Under the pieces are notes generated by a model. The model worked only from the letters and a program-made list of their open reading frames with translations, searched no databases and was not told the DNA's origin. From Alphaproteobacteria bacterium (GTDB lineage: Bacteria; Pseudomonadota; Alphaproteobacteria; UBA7985; JAUIBT01), in NCBI GenBank assembly GCA_030428255.1, contig JAUIBT010000013.1, positions 42,975 through 106,974 of the forward strand: a stretch of DNA of 64,000 nt, in the 5' to 3' direction. The position numbers and the translations under genes are program-made. Below, piece after piece: positions 56,905 through 64,000 of this stretch (position 1 is its first letter; every line of letters begins with the position of its first letter).

Positions 56905-57149
56905 AACGAAGTGGGCTCCGGCGAACAAAACAGATCGAATTGGATAAGGCCGCAGACCCGTGGCAGCGGCGAGATTTCGCCTCTTTTACGACCTGGAAGG
57001 CGGCAAGGCTAGCGGTCATATGGACCTGCCCCCAATTTCCCTCAACCCATAGACGGTGACCTGGCGAAGTGGGCACTGACCCACTGTGCAGCGGGAATGC
57101 AGCCATGCAAATTGCCGCGTAATCTCACATAGCGCTCTCAATTCTACGA

Positions 57150-57367
57150 TGCGGAATTGCTTTTTCCTCAAAGCGAATTTACTTGCCCGTTTGCAGGAAT
57201 CGCGGCATTCATCTGCCAGCTCTTAAGTGAGCTGTCCAAGTTGGGGAGGAAGCAATATTTAGTCAGCCGCGCGTGCTCGCTTGCATATGTGTCGCGGCGC
57301 AATATTGCGAAAACTATCGCTAAAAGCGATTGGGCCGGGGGAATGCCTCCGGCCCTATTTTTTTGCC
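57150..57367 (+). ncRNA. Candidate small RNA
   Basis: The region has consecutive inverted repeats: CAGCTC/GAGCTG (57217-57234), GCAATATT/AATATTGC (57252-57308), ATCGCT/AGCGAT (57317-57330) and the terminator stem. They read as folded domains of a short transcript on the plus strand. The 5' end is not determined, since I found no clear promoter, and the start given is a guess. No similarity to 6S, SRP or tmRNA was recognised. Confidence 0.35.
57332..57367 (+). terminator. Strong Rho-independent terminator with no upstream gene
   Basis: GGGCCGGGGG/CCTCCGGCCC forms a 10-bp stem (one G-T pair) with an AATG loop and is followed, after TA, by seven T. No plus-strand gene precedes it within 5 kb, which points to a small RNA or an unrecognised transcript. 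Confidence 0.85.
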
Positions 57368-57453
57368 CCGAAATCAAGATCGCCTGTGGCCTGATTAGCC
57401 TATAGCCAGACGTTGGCTGGTCTGCCCTTTGAGCAAGGGGCGCAGGCTTCGCG

Positions 57454-57882
57454 CTATGTCCCCTGCGCAGCGCCGTCCTCAAGTTCGGTCAAGATCGGGC
57501 ACTCGCGACCCTGTCCCGAGCGGCACTCCGTGATCAGGCCTTCCAACTGCGATTTCAATGCAGTTAGAGCGTCAAGGCGCGTATTGATTTCTTGCAAATG
57601 GTGCTCAGCGATGGCGCGGACCTCGTGGCGGTCGCGCGTGGTGCTGACATGCAGCGACAGCAGGTCTCGACACGCTTCAATGCTAAAGCCGAAGCTGCGG
57701 GCACGCTGAAGAAACTGCAGTCGTTTTAAGTCTTCCGATCCATAAAGACGATAGCCTGCGGCACTGCGATGCTTGGGCCGTACCAGGTCAATTTCGTCAT
57801 AATAGCGCAGAGTCTTGACCGGTAAGCCGCAGACTTTCGAGGCCTTGGCGATGGTCAAATGCTCCTGGATAGCAGTGGTCAT
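57454..57882 (-). CDS. cueR: MerR-family copper-responsive regulator (CueR-like)
   Basis: A 142-aa MerR activator. The N-terminal winged helix has L-T-I-A-K-A-S-K-V-C-G-L-P-V-K-T-L-R-Y-Y-D near residues 9-29. The C-terminal metal loop C-R-S-G-Q-G-R-E-C-P-I-L matches the Cu(I) site of CueR (two Cys spaced C-x7-C followed by P-I). The start is ATG 57882, which overlaps the glucosidase stop by ATGA. No copper efflux gene (copA) is in the window, and the gene closes an operon that otherwise seems metabolic. Confidence 0.85.
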   Translation of the reverse strand: MTTAIQEHLTIAKASKVCGLPVKTLRYYDEIDLVRPKHRSAAGYRLYGSEDLKRLQFLQRARSFGFSIEACRDLLSLHVSTTRDRHEVRAIAEHHLQEINTRLDALTALKSQLEGLITECRSGQGRECPILTELEDGAAQGT

Positions 57883-59228
57883 GCGCCCTGCCCCCGCGCC
57901 GCAAGGCCCGCTTGCCAAGCCTTGTAAGACGCCTTGGGTGTGCGGATCTGGCTGTCATAATCGACATGCACCAAGCCGAAACGCTTGGAATAGCCCTCGG
58001 CCCACTCATAATTATCGAGCAGGGACCAAGCGTAGTAGCCCTGCAGCGGCACGCCTGCCTCCATCGCCTCTCGGCAAGCCTGCAGGTGCTGTTCATAATA
58101 GGAGCAGCGCAGGTCGTCGTGGACCTGGCCCTTGATCGCGTGATCGTCCCAAGCCATGCCGTTTTCGGTGACATAGAGCGGCAGCTTGCTGTAGTCGCGA
58201 TGGATGCGCAGCAAGGTTTCGCGCAGGCCGCTCGGGAAAATCTCCCAACCCATTTGCGTCTTGGGCAATGGCCCCGGCGCCCCAACAACATCGCCCAAGT
58301 CCGGCCGCTCAAGCAGGGGGTCTTGGCGCCAACGACCGCGGGTATAGTAGTTGACGCCCAGCCAATCCAGAGGCGCGGCGACGGTTGCCATGTCGCTTTG
58401 GTATCCAGCGGGCAAATAGCCTTCAAGCGCTTCGCAGACATCTTCTGGATAGCGGCCTTGTGTGACACCGCCCAAGTACCAGCGGTTATAAAGCCCGTCC
58501 CAAAGCTGAGCGGCGCGCTGGCTGGAGGGTTGATCGTCGGCGGCCTCGGCGGGCTCAAAATTCAACACGATGCCAAGGTTGTCGAGCCCCTCAGCGCGCA
58601 GAGCCTGCACGGCGGTGCCGTGGGCCAGCAAGGTATGATGCATGGCCCTCGCCGTGGCTCTCAGATCGCGGTATCCAGGCGCGTGAATGCCCAAACGATG
58701 CGAAAGGAAGGCCACACACCAGGGCTCGTTTAGGGTAGCAATTTGCGGTAAGCGGTCGCCGAAATGTTGAGCCACTAGGCGGGCATAGTCTGCGAACCAT
58801 TGCGCTACATCGCGGTTCATCCACCCGCCGCGATCCTGCAAAGCGCTGGGCAAATCCCAGTGGTAAAGCGTTGCATTGGGCGTGATACCGCGCTCTAACA
58901 TGCCGTCGATTAGCCGATCATAGAACGCCAGCCCCTTGGCGTTGACCGCTCCACGCCCTTCAGGCAACACGCGCGGCCAGGCAAAGGAAAAGCGATAGGC
59001 CGCAAAGCCGCCGTCCTTGATCAAGTCCAGGTCTTGCGGCCAGCGGTTGTAGTGATCGCAGGCGATGCGCCCGTCTTCTTTGCCCACCACGTTGCGACCA
59101 GTGGCAGCAAAGCTGTCCCAGATGCAAGGGCCGCGCCCGTCGCCCTGCCCGCCTTCTATCTGATAAGCGGCGGTGGCGACCCCGAACGCAAAGTTCGAAG
59201 GAAAGCGGCTCAACACCTGGGTCAGCAT
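57879..59228 (-). CDS. Beta-glucosidase, glycoside hydrolase family 1
   Basis: A 449-aa TIM-barrel hydrolase that splits beta-glucosides. The acid/base Glu is in T-L-N-E-P-W-C and the nucleophile Glu in Y-V-T-E-N-G-M-A-W near residue 350. The N-terminal F-P-S-N-F-A-F-G-V-A-T-A-A-Y-Q-I-E-G signature is intact. No signal peptide, so it is cytoplasmic and acts on imported sugars. The start is ATG 59228, 4 nt after the aminotransferase stop with GAGGA upstream. No sugar transporter is adjacent, so the physiological substrate is open. Confidence 0.92.
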   Translation of the reverse strand: MLTQVLSRFPSNFAFGVATAAYQIEGGQGDGRGPCIWDSFAATGRNVVGKEDGRIACDHYNRWPQDLDLIKDGGFAAYRFSFAWPRVLPEGRGAVNAKGLAFYDRLIDGMLERGITPNATLYHWDLPSALQDRGGWMNRDVAQWFADYARLVAQHFGDRLPQIATLNEPWCVAFLSHRLGIHAPGYRDLRATARAMHHTLLAHGTAVQALRAEGLDNLGIVLNFEPAEAADDQPSSQRAAQLWDGLYNRWYLGGVTQGRYPEDVCEALEGYLPAGYQSDMATVAAPLDWLGVNYYTRGRWRQDPLLERPDLGDVVGAPGPLPKTQMGWEIFPSGLRETLLRIHRDYSKLPLYVTENGMAWDDHAIKGQVHDDLRCSYYEQHLQACREAMEAGVPLQGYYAWSLLDNYEWAEGYSKRFGLVHVDYDSQIRTPKASYKAWQAGLAARGQGA

Positions 59229-59232
59229 GGGC

Positions 59233-60561
59233 TTATCCTCGCAGGTAGGCGGAGATGAGATCGCCGATTTGTTCGATGGTCTCCCGGTCAATCACCAAAG
59301 GCGGTGACATGCATAGCGAGTCGCCGACCGGGCGAACTACCAAGCCCTTGTCCCACAGTGCTTCAAAGGCTGCTCGGCCGGCCACGCCCATCCCTTCGGG
59401 GCTTTGCTCCAACTGGATCGCACCCATCAGGCCGATATTGCGCACGTCAATCACGCCCGGCGCGTCAGCCAGGCTGTGCAACATGTCCTCAAAAATCGGA
59501 GCCATGATGGCGGCGTGCTCGAACACGCCTTCAGACTGATAAACATCCAAGGTCGCCATGGCGGCGGCGCAGGCCAGCGGGTGGCCGGAATATGTATAGC
59601 CGTGGAACAGATCAACCAAGGTCTTGGGCCCGTTTAGGAAGGCTTGGCGGATTTGATCGGTGGCGAAGACCCCGCCCAGCGGCACGGTGGCGTTGGTGAT
59701 GCCCTTGGCAACCGTGACCAGATCGGGTTTGACGCCGAAGTATTGGTGCGCAAAGCCGGTGCCCAGACGGCCAAAGCCGGTGATGACTTCGTCCATGATC
59801 ATCAGGATTCCATGTTGATCACAGATAGCGCGAATGCGCTCCAGATAGCCTTGAGGCGGAGGCAACACGCCCCCGGCACCGGCCACGGCTTCGACAATGA
59901 CCGCAGCCACGTTGTGGCCGCCATGGGTCTCGCAGATTTGCGCCAGATCCTCCGCCAGGTCCGCGCCTTGAGCGGGCATGTCCTTGGAGAAGGCATTCTG
60001 TGGCACCATGGTATGGCGCATGTGCAGCGCGCTGGGGTAGAGCGTGCCGAACTGGCCCTTGTTCAAGCCAATGCCGCCAACCGATAGGCCGCCAAAATTG
60101 ATGCCGTGATAGGCTTTCTGCCGCCCGACCAAGATCCGGCGTTGGCCTTCGCCGCGCGCGGCATGATAGGCCAGCGCGATCTTCAGGGCCGTGTCCACTG
60201 CCTCAGAACCCGAGTTGGTGAAAAAGATATGGTCAAAGTCGTCAACCATAGCCACCAGGCGGCTGGCGGTGTGAAACGCAAGCGCATGGCCTTGGTTGAA
60301 CGAGTGGGCAAAGTCCAACTTGGCTGCTTGGTCTTGAATGGCTTTGACGATATGCGGGTGATTGTGTCCCGCATTGCAGCACCACAGGCCCGCAGTACCA
60401 TCAATCAGGGCGTGGCCGTCGGGTGTGAAATAGCGAGTGCCTTCGGCACGGGCAATCAAACGCGGATTGTCCTTGAACCAGCGCGAGGCCGTAAAGGGCA
60501 TCCAATAGGAATCCAGATCGTTAGGGATCTGATCGTGGGGCTGGGGGTGCTGCTGGTTCAT
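59233..60561 (-). CDS. Class III aminotransferase (omega-amino acid:pyruvate type)
   Basis: A 442-aa PLP enzyme that transfers an amino group from omega-amino acids such as beta-alanine to pyruvate. The PLP Lys lies in V-T-V-A-K-G-I-T-N-A near residue 290, and the Asp that holds the pyridine nitrogen is in M-I-M-D-E-V-I-T-G-F-G-R. The N-terminal Y-W-M-P-F-T-A-S-R-W-F-K is typical of beta-alanine:pyruvate transaminases. Substrate specificity is not certain. It lies between an acyl-CoA ligase and a glucosidase gene. Confidence 0.85.
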   Translation of the reverse strand: MNQQHPQPHDQIPNDLDSYWMPFTASRWFKDNPRLIARAEGTRYFTPDGHALIDGTAGLWCCNAGHNHPHIVKAIQDQAAKLDFAHSFNQGHALAFHTASRLVAMVDDFDHIFFTNSGSEAVDTALKIALAYHAARGEGQRRILVGRQKAYHGINFGGLSVGGIGLNKGQFGTLYPSALHMRHTMVPQNAFSKDMPAQGADLAEDLAQICETHGGHNVAAVIVEAVAGAGGVLPPPQGYLERIRAICDQHGILMIMDEVITGFGRLGTGFAHQYFGVKPDLVTVAKGITNATVPLGGVFATDQIRQAFLNGPKTLVDLFHGYTYSGHPLACAAAMATLDVYQSEGVFEHAAIMAPIFEDMLHSLADAPGVIDVRNIGLMGAIQLEQSPEGMGVAGRAAFEALWDKGLVVRPVGDSLCMSPPLVIDRETIEQIGDLISAYLRG

Positions 60562-60606
60562 GGTGTACCTTGAGGAAAAGAAAACAGTATTCTGGGTGCG
60601 GAGCTG

Positions 60607-62271
60607 TTAGGCGGAGGTCGTTAGGTTTTGGCGCAATGTCAACTTGGAAACCTTACCGGTGGCGGTCAGCGGCAGCGCTTCGACAGTGACCACATCGTCC
60701 GGCAACTGCCACTTGGCAAAACGGGTGGCCAGCAACTCCAGTACAGAATCCTTGTCGATGACCTGGCCAGCTTCTGGCACGGCCACCAACAAAGGCCGCT
60801 CGCCCCACTTTTCGTCTGGAATTGCGATGACGGCACAGTTGGCGATGTGCGGGTGCGCCAGCGCGGTGCTCTCCATATCTATGGAGGAGATCCATTCACC
60901 GCCCGACTTGATCAAATCTTTGGCGCGATCGGTGATGTTCAGCATGCCGTATGCATCGATGCTGGCGACATCGCCAGTGCCAAACCAGCCCTGATCGTCG
61001 AAGTTGTCGGCGGTGGCTTCGGGGTTGTTGTAGTACTCGCGGATCACGTTGTTGCCGCGCACATAAAGCTCGCCTATGGCCTTCCCATCGTGCGGCTGTG
61101 CGTTTCCATCTTCATCGACGATCTTCATCTCGACGCCAAAGCAGCGTCGGCCCTGCTTGGTCTTGAGGTCGATCTGCTGGTCGTAGGGCAGCTCGCTGAG
61201 CGGTGGCGTCAGGTTGGCTTGCGTGCCAATCGGGCTCATCTCGGTCATACCCCAAGCATGGCAGAGGCTGACGCCCCGCTCCTCGAACTGCTCGATCATG
61301 GTGCGCGGTGCGGCCGATCCGCCGACCACCACATCCTTAAAACCGTTCGGAACGCGGCCTTGGGCCTTGATGGTCTCCAGCAGGCCTAGCCAAACGGTCG
61401 GCACGCCCCAGGCGGAGTGCACGCCGGTCTGATCCATCAGCTCGAACAGGCTCTTGCCGTCCAGGTTTGGTCCCGGCATGACCAGCGCAGAGCCGGTCAG
61501 TGGCGCGGTATAAGGCGAGCCCCAAGCGTTGACGTGGAACATGGGCACCACCGGCATAACGGTGCTGCCGGGGAACAAGGCGGTCTGAAAGGCGATGGCG
61601 CACATCATGGCGTGAAGCACAGTTGAGCGGTGCGAATAGAGCGCGCCTTTGGGATTGCCCGTGGTGCCCGAGGTGTAACAAAGGCTGGAGGCCGTGTTCT
61701 CGTCAAAGCGCGGCCAGGCATAGCCGGGGTCTTGGGCGTCCAACAGCTCTTCATAGCACAGCGCGCCCTCAATGCTGGTCGCGGGCATGTGCTCGCGGCC
61801 ACACATGATCACCACCCGCAGGCCCGGCGGCATGATGTGCAACATCTTTTCCACCAGCGGCACAAAGGTCAGGTCTACAAACAGCAGCCGGTCATCAGCG
61901 TGGTGGGTGATGAACTGCACTTGCTCGGCGGATAAGCGTGGGTTGATGGTATGGCAGACCGAGCCAATACCCGAAACGGCATAGTAAAGCTCAACGTGGC
62001 GGTAGCCGTTCCAAGCCAGAGTGGCGACCCGATCACCGGGCTTCACGCCCAGGTCGATCAGCGCCTTGGCAAGCTTCTCTGTGCGCACAAGCGTCTGTGC
62101 ATAGGTCGCAGTATGCAGGTCGCCCTCGGCCCGGCGTGAGGTGATGGTGGTGTCGCCATAGACATCAGCGCCATAGACCAAAACATCAGCGATCATCAAA
62201 GGGCGGTTCATCATGCCACCAGCCAAGAGGCCCTGGGCTAGGGTGGGATCAGGTTGGCCTGCTGGGCTCAT
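60607..62271 (-). CDS. Acyl-CoA synthetase (AMP-forming)
   Basis: A 554-aa ANL-superfamily ligase that activates a carboxylic acid as acyl-AMP and then acyl-CoA. The P-loop-like motif Y-T-S-G-T-T-G-N-P-K-G-A-L-Y-S-H-R is near residue 185, and the A8 motif G-W-F-G-T-G-D-V-A near residue 420. The C-terminal catalytic Lys is in L-P-L-T-A-T-G-K-V-S-K. It most resembles medium/long-chain or methylthiopropionate-type ligases (DmdB-like). The start is ATG 62271 with AGGAG 8 nt upstream. It heads a four-gene same-strand run, though a functional link among them is not evident. Confidence 0.88.
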   Translation of the reverse strand: MSPAGQPDPTLAQGLLAGGMMNRPLMIADVLVYGADVYGDTTITSRRAEGDLHTATYAQTLVRTEKLAKALIDLGVKPGDRVATLAWNGYRHVELYYAVSGIGSVCHTINPRLSAEQVQFITHHADDRLLFVDLTFVPLVEKMLHIMPPGLRVVIMCGREHMPATSIEGALCYEELLDAQDPGYAWPRFDENTASSLCYTSGTTGNPKGALYSHRSTVLHAMMCAIAFQTALFPGSTVMPVVPMFHVNAWGSPYTAPLTGSALVMPGPNLDGKSLFELMDQTGVHSAWGVPTVWLGLLETIKAQGRVPNGFKDVVVGGSAAPRTMIEQFEERGVSLCHAWGMTEMSPIGTQANLTPPLSELPYDQQIDLKTKQGRRCFGVEMKIVDEDGNAQPHDGKAIGELYVRGNNVIREYYNNPEATADNFDDQGWFGTGDVASIDAYGMLNITDRAKDLIKSGGEWISSIDMESTALAHPHIANCAVIAIPDEKWGERPLLVAVPEAGQVIDKDSVLELLATRFAKWQLPDDVVTVEALPLTATGKVSKLTLRQNLTTSA

Positions 62272-62474
62272 AGTTGGGTCTCCTACCTGCGGGTGTTTGC
62301 TCGTTTTCAGGACGTAGCTTATGATGGGATCGGTCGGTTTGCCTAAGCGCGTTTTAAGGGTCATGCCGGTGCCTACGCCAAGGGTCCATGCGTTGATCCA
62401 TTCAGCTTAGGAGCGCTGTAACTAGGTGACAAGCCTCGCGCGTCTTGCTCGCTTCTCTGCCAAGGAGTTTTCTG

Positions 62475-63080
62475 GTGTCACCAAGGCCTAAGATTAGCTT
62501 TTTCTACGACTATGTGAGCCCCAATGCCTATCTGGCCTGGCGGCGGCTCGAGGATTTGGCGCCGCAAACCGCCTTTGAACTCGAATCGGTGCCAATCTTT
62601 TTGGGCGGATTGATGCGCGCCACCGGCAACAAACCGCCGCTGGAGGTGTTTGGCGATATCCAGCCCAAGCGCGACTATTTCATCGCGGAGATGGCGCGCT
62701 ATGCACGACGCTATGGCATAGATTACGCGGTCAATCCCCACTTCCCCTTCTTGACCTTGAGGGCCTTGCGGGTGCGGCTAGCGGCCGAGCCCTTGGGGCT
62801 GGCTGAGCGCTGCGATGCGGCCTTCTTTGAGGCCGCCTGGGTGACGGGGCAGAACTTGGCAGATGCCGCGGTTGTCGAGGCTTGTCTTGAGGCCGCAGAC
62901 CTTCCCGCGTCTGAGCTGCTAGAGGCCAGCCGCGATGATGCGATCAAGCAGCAGCTTGGCGACAACACCGCCCGCGCTCAGCAAGCTGGAGCCTTTGGTG
63001 CGCCCAGCTTTGTGTTCGGCGGACAGCTCTATTTCGGCAAGGACTCGCTGCCGGATTTGATGTGGGATTCGGATTTATGA
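62475..63080 (+). CDS. 2-hydroxychromene-2-carboxylate isomerase family protein (kappa-class)
   Basis: A 201-aa thioredoxin-fold enzyme of the kappa-GST/HCCA isomerase group. The start is GTG 62475: AGGAG lies 7 nt upstream, and this gives V-S-P-R-P-K-I-S-F-F. The glutathione-site motif D-Y-V-S-P-N-A-Y (catalytic Ser near residue 15) and the C-terminal G-A-F-G-A-P-S-F-V are present. The family isomerises aromatic-degradation intermediates, but no such pathway is in the window, so the substrate is open. The last 52 nt are overlapped antisense by the AT-rich frame at 63029-63781. Confidence 0.85.
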   Translation: MSPRPKISFFYDYVSPNAYLAWRRLEDLAPQTAFELESVPIFLGGLMRATGNKPPLEVFGDIQPKRDYFIAEMARYARRYGIDYAVNPHFPFLTLRALRVRLAAEPLGLAERCDAAFFEAAWVTGQNLADAAVVEACLEAADLPASELLEASRDDAIKQQLGDNTARAQQAGAFGAPSFVFGGQLYFGKDSLPDLMWDSDL

Positions 63081-63781
63081 GTCAATTTGTCCGACCTAAT
63101 TGGCTTCTTAGCGCTTTTTTCTAAATATTTTTCCGTCAGAAATTTCACAAACGACATCTGCAAATCGGACACCTGGAGATTATTAATTCTAATTTGGACT
63201 TTGTGATGTTTATTATTTCCATTGTATCCCAAAAAATTGAACTTTATTTCTGGGTTGGATCCATAATAATATCTTTCGTAAAGAGCTTCTCCTAATTTGC
63301 TTGTGCAAAAGTATCCTTTAAATATTGTTCTTATTTCTAACATTCCAGGTGTGGTATTTGGGACCTCACAAGGTGGTTCGGTTTCCATTTTATATTTTAC
63401 ATCGTTAAATAAGATTTTGTTGTGCTGAAGATCTAGATATAGTATTTCACTTTCCCCCGGCAAGATGTGAACCGCAGGAATCCTAACAAGATTGGGAAGT
63501 TTATTATTTTGCTTGGTATTCAGTATCGATCTATTTAGTTCATGCAATATAAGCGTGGTTTGGTTAGGTTCAATTATATTATGATGGTAAAACATATTGG
63601 TAAATACAGATTCAAAAAAATTATGATTATCATTCGATACATACGTCCACCCGTTATTGGTTTGTTGTATTTTAACACCGTAGCTTATGTTTGCATTCAT
63701 TATGGTTATTGGGTTGCTTCCGTAATTTGTCGCAACTGCAGATAAATAATGTTTTGTTCCTGGTATCATGATTATATCCAA
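63029..63781 (-). pseudogene. AT-rich gene fragment, truncated next to an IS element
   Basis: The region has roughly one third G+C by eye, against well over half for its neighbours, so it is foreign. The 250-residue frame has no convincing start: the only nominal starts are a TTG at 63781 and an ATG at 63769, both without a ribosome binding site. The frame stays open upstream for 14 more codons, up to 63826, crossing into the IS element end, so the 5' part of the gene was probably lost. The remaining part reads as a beta-rich domain (A-V-A-T-N-Y-G-S-N-P-I-T-I) of the kind found in many unclassified Ig-like proteins. The 3' end runs 52 nt antisense into the isomerase gene, which suggests the original tail is also missing. 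I recognise no function. Confidence 0.6.
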
Positions 63782-63810
63782 TTTATCTTTATTGAAGTGA
63801 CTTTTATGAG

Positions 63811-64000
63811 CTAGACACCCGCATTAACCTTGCGGGATTGAGGTCGTCGTGATTCACTTGGGTAAAGGAGAAGCCTATGCCCGTGATCAAGCAAGAGCCA
63901 TCGCTATTCGGTATGTCCGATCATTTGAAAAGCCTGAGTGAAAGCGGCGATCCGCTGGCGGTGCTGGAACGGACTGTGGATTTCGAACAATTCCGCGGCC
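63811..64000 (+). mobile_element. Left end of an IS5-family insertion sequence
   Basis: A CTAG at 63811-63814 is the type of four-base target used by IS5-group elements, and composition returns to high G+C directly after it. The transposase start follows about 60 nt later. The other end is beyond the window, so terminal repeats and target duplication cannot be matched. The boundary is therefore approximate. Confidence 0.5.
63877..64000 (+). CDS. IS5-family transposase, N-terminal part (cut by window)
   Basis: Only 41 codons are visible. They begin M-P-V-I-K-Q-E-P-S-L-F-G and continue with S-E-S-G-D-P-L-A-V-L-E-R-T-V-D-F-E-Q-F-R, which matches the start of IS5-type DDE transposases (a helix ending with L-x-x-x-V-D-F-x-x-F-R). 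AAGGAG lies 6 nt before the ATG. The catalytic DDE residues are outside the window. The frame is open to the edge. Confidence 0.7.
   Translation, partial: MPVIKQEPSLFGMSDHLKSLSESGDPLAVLERTVDFEQFRG

Larger units (their letters stand above)
56905..57453. other. Gene-free region between proS and the MerR-family gene
   Basis: This 549-nt stretch has no convincing coding frame. The two open frames that cross it (57157-57405 plus and 57168-57482 minus) both run through a perfect terminator. It contains the proS promoter on the left and a series of inverted repeats on the right ending in that terminator. Confidence 0.6.

Noticed and set aside
57240..57310. SRP (4.5S) RNA, because of GGGAGGAAGCA
   Set aside because: The conserved tetraloop and the opposite strand of the symmetric loop are missing, and the context does not fit.
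57440..57468. GCGCAGG/CCTGCGC hairpin at the end of the MerR-family gene
   Set aside because: It overlaps the stop codon and lacks a U-tract; a chance palindrome in GC-rich DNA is more likely than a terminator.
57157..57482. Open frames of 82 aa (plus) and 104 aa (minus) in the proS-MerR gap
   Set aside because: Both read straight through a perfect Rho-independent terminator, have no ribosome binding site and have no recognisable sequence.

Overview
The window looks like a chromosomal segment of an alphaproteobacterium. G+C is in the high fifties by eye, except for one AT-rich island at the right edge. The assignment rests on gene content and order: a short (about 444 aa) prolyl-tRNA synthetase next to two LolC/E-type permeases and LolD, a SUF operon whose promoter carries an Irr/ICE-like palindrome, yajC-secD-secF followed by homologues of the mitochondrial complex I assembly factors NDUFAF3 and NDUFAF6, betaine-lipid genes btaA-btaB, and a membrane-bound cytochrome-type urate oxidase (PuuD). 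The genus cannot be fixed; a Rhodospirillales-like group is plausible.

Layout. 1-1.1 kb: two paralogous proline-rich lipoproteins. 1.5-2.9 kb: an NCS2 purine/pyrimidine permease with a long leader. 3.0-8.5 kb (minus): a housekeeping run dacA-like, holB, metG, tatD, MBL phosphodiesterase. 8.6-11.2 kb: an XpaC-like membrane protein and btaA-btaB. 11.4-17.5 kb: mfd, sdhE and divergent recG. 17.5-24 kb: a small secreted protein, ilvD, bpt, an orphan TRAP binding protein and an S41 peptidase-like protein. 24.1-29.8 kb: the SUF iron-sulfur operon, read from an Rrf2 regulator through sufB, C, D, S and a sufT-like gene. 30.3-36 kb: sucA-sucB, yciB, a DsbA-family oxidoreductase and tRNA-Val(UAC). 36.3-41.6 kb: a ureide pathway arranged as two divergent operons. 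41.7-46.5 kb: aspS, an unrecognised 235-aa protein, a ribB with a degenerate GTP cyclohydrolase II domain, and a phytoene-synthase-like gene. 46.5-50 kb: the MTH938-like gene, secF, secD, yajC. 50.2-52.2 kb: a DUF815 ATPase and rplM-rpsI. 52.3-56.9 kb: lolD, two lolC/E genes, proS. 57.1-57.4 kb: a gene-free stretch ending in a strong terminator, possibly a small RNA. 57.5-62.3 kb: an acyl-CoA ligase, a class III aminotransferase, a GH1 glucosidase and a CueR-like regulator on one strand. 62.5-63.1 kb: a kappa-class isomerase. 63.0-64 kb: an AT-rich gene fragment whose 5' side runs into the start of an IS5-family element cut by the window.

How genes work together. The ureide genes take urate to 5-hydroxyisourate (PuuD), OHCU (UraH), allantoin and allantoate (fused OHCU decarboxylase/allantoinase), and later (S)-ureidoglycine to ureidoglycolate and glyoxylate (UGlyAH, AllA). 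The allantoate-hydrolysing step is not in the window. The NCS2 permease 35 kb away could import purines for it. The SUF operon supplies Fe-S clusters to clients such as IlvD. YajC-SecDF drive protein export, and LolCDE release lipoproteins such as the two at the left edge.

No complete new defence or mobile system is visible. The points most worth a second look are the iron-box-in-promoter arrangement of suf, the IS-truncated AT-rich gene at the right edge, the candidate small RNA at 57.1-57.4 kb, the lipoprotein pair, and the 13-bp tandem repeat after puuD.
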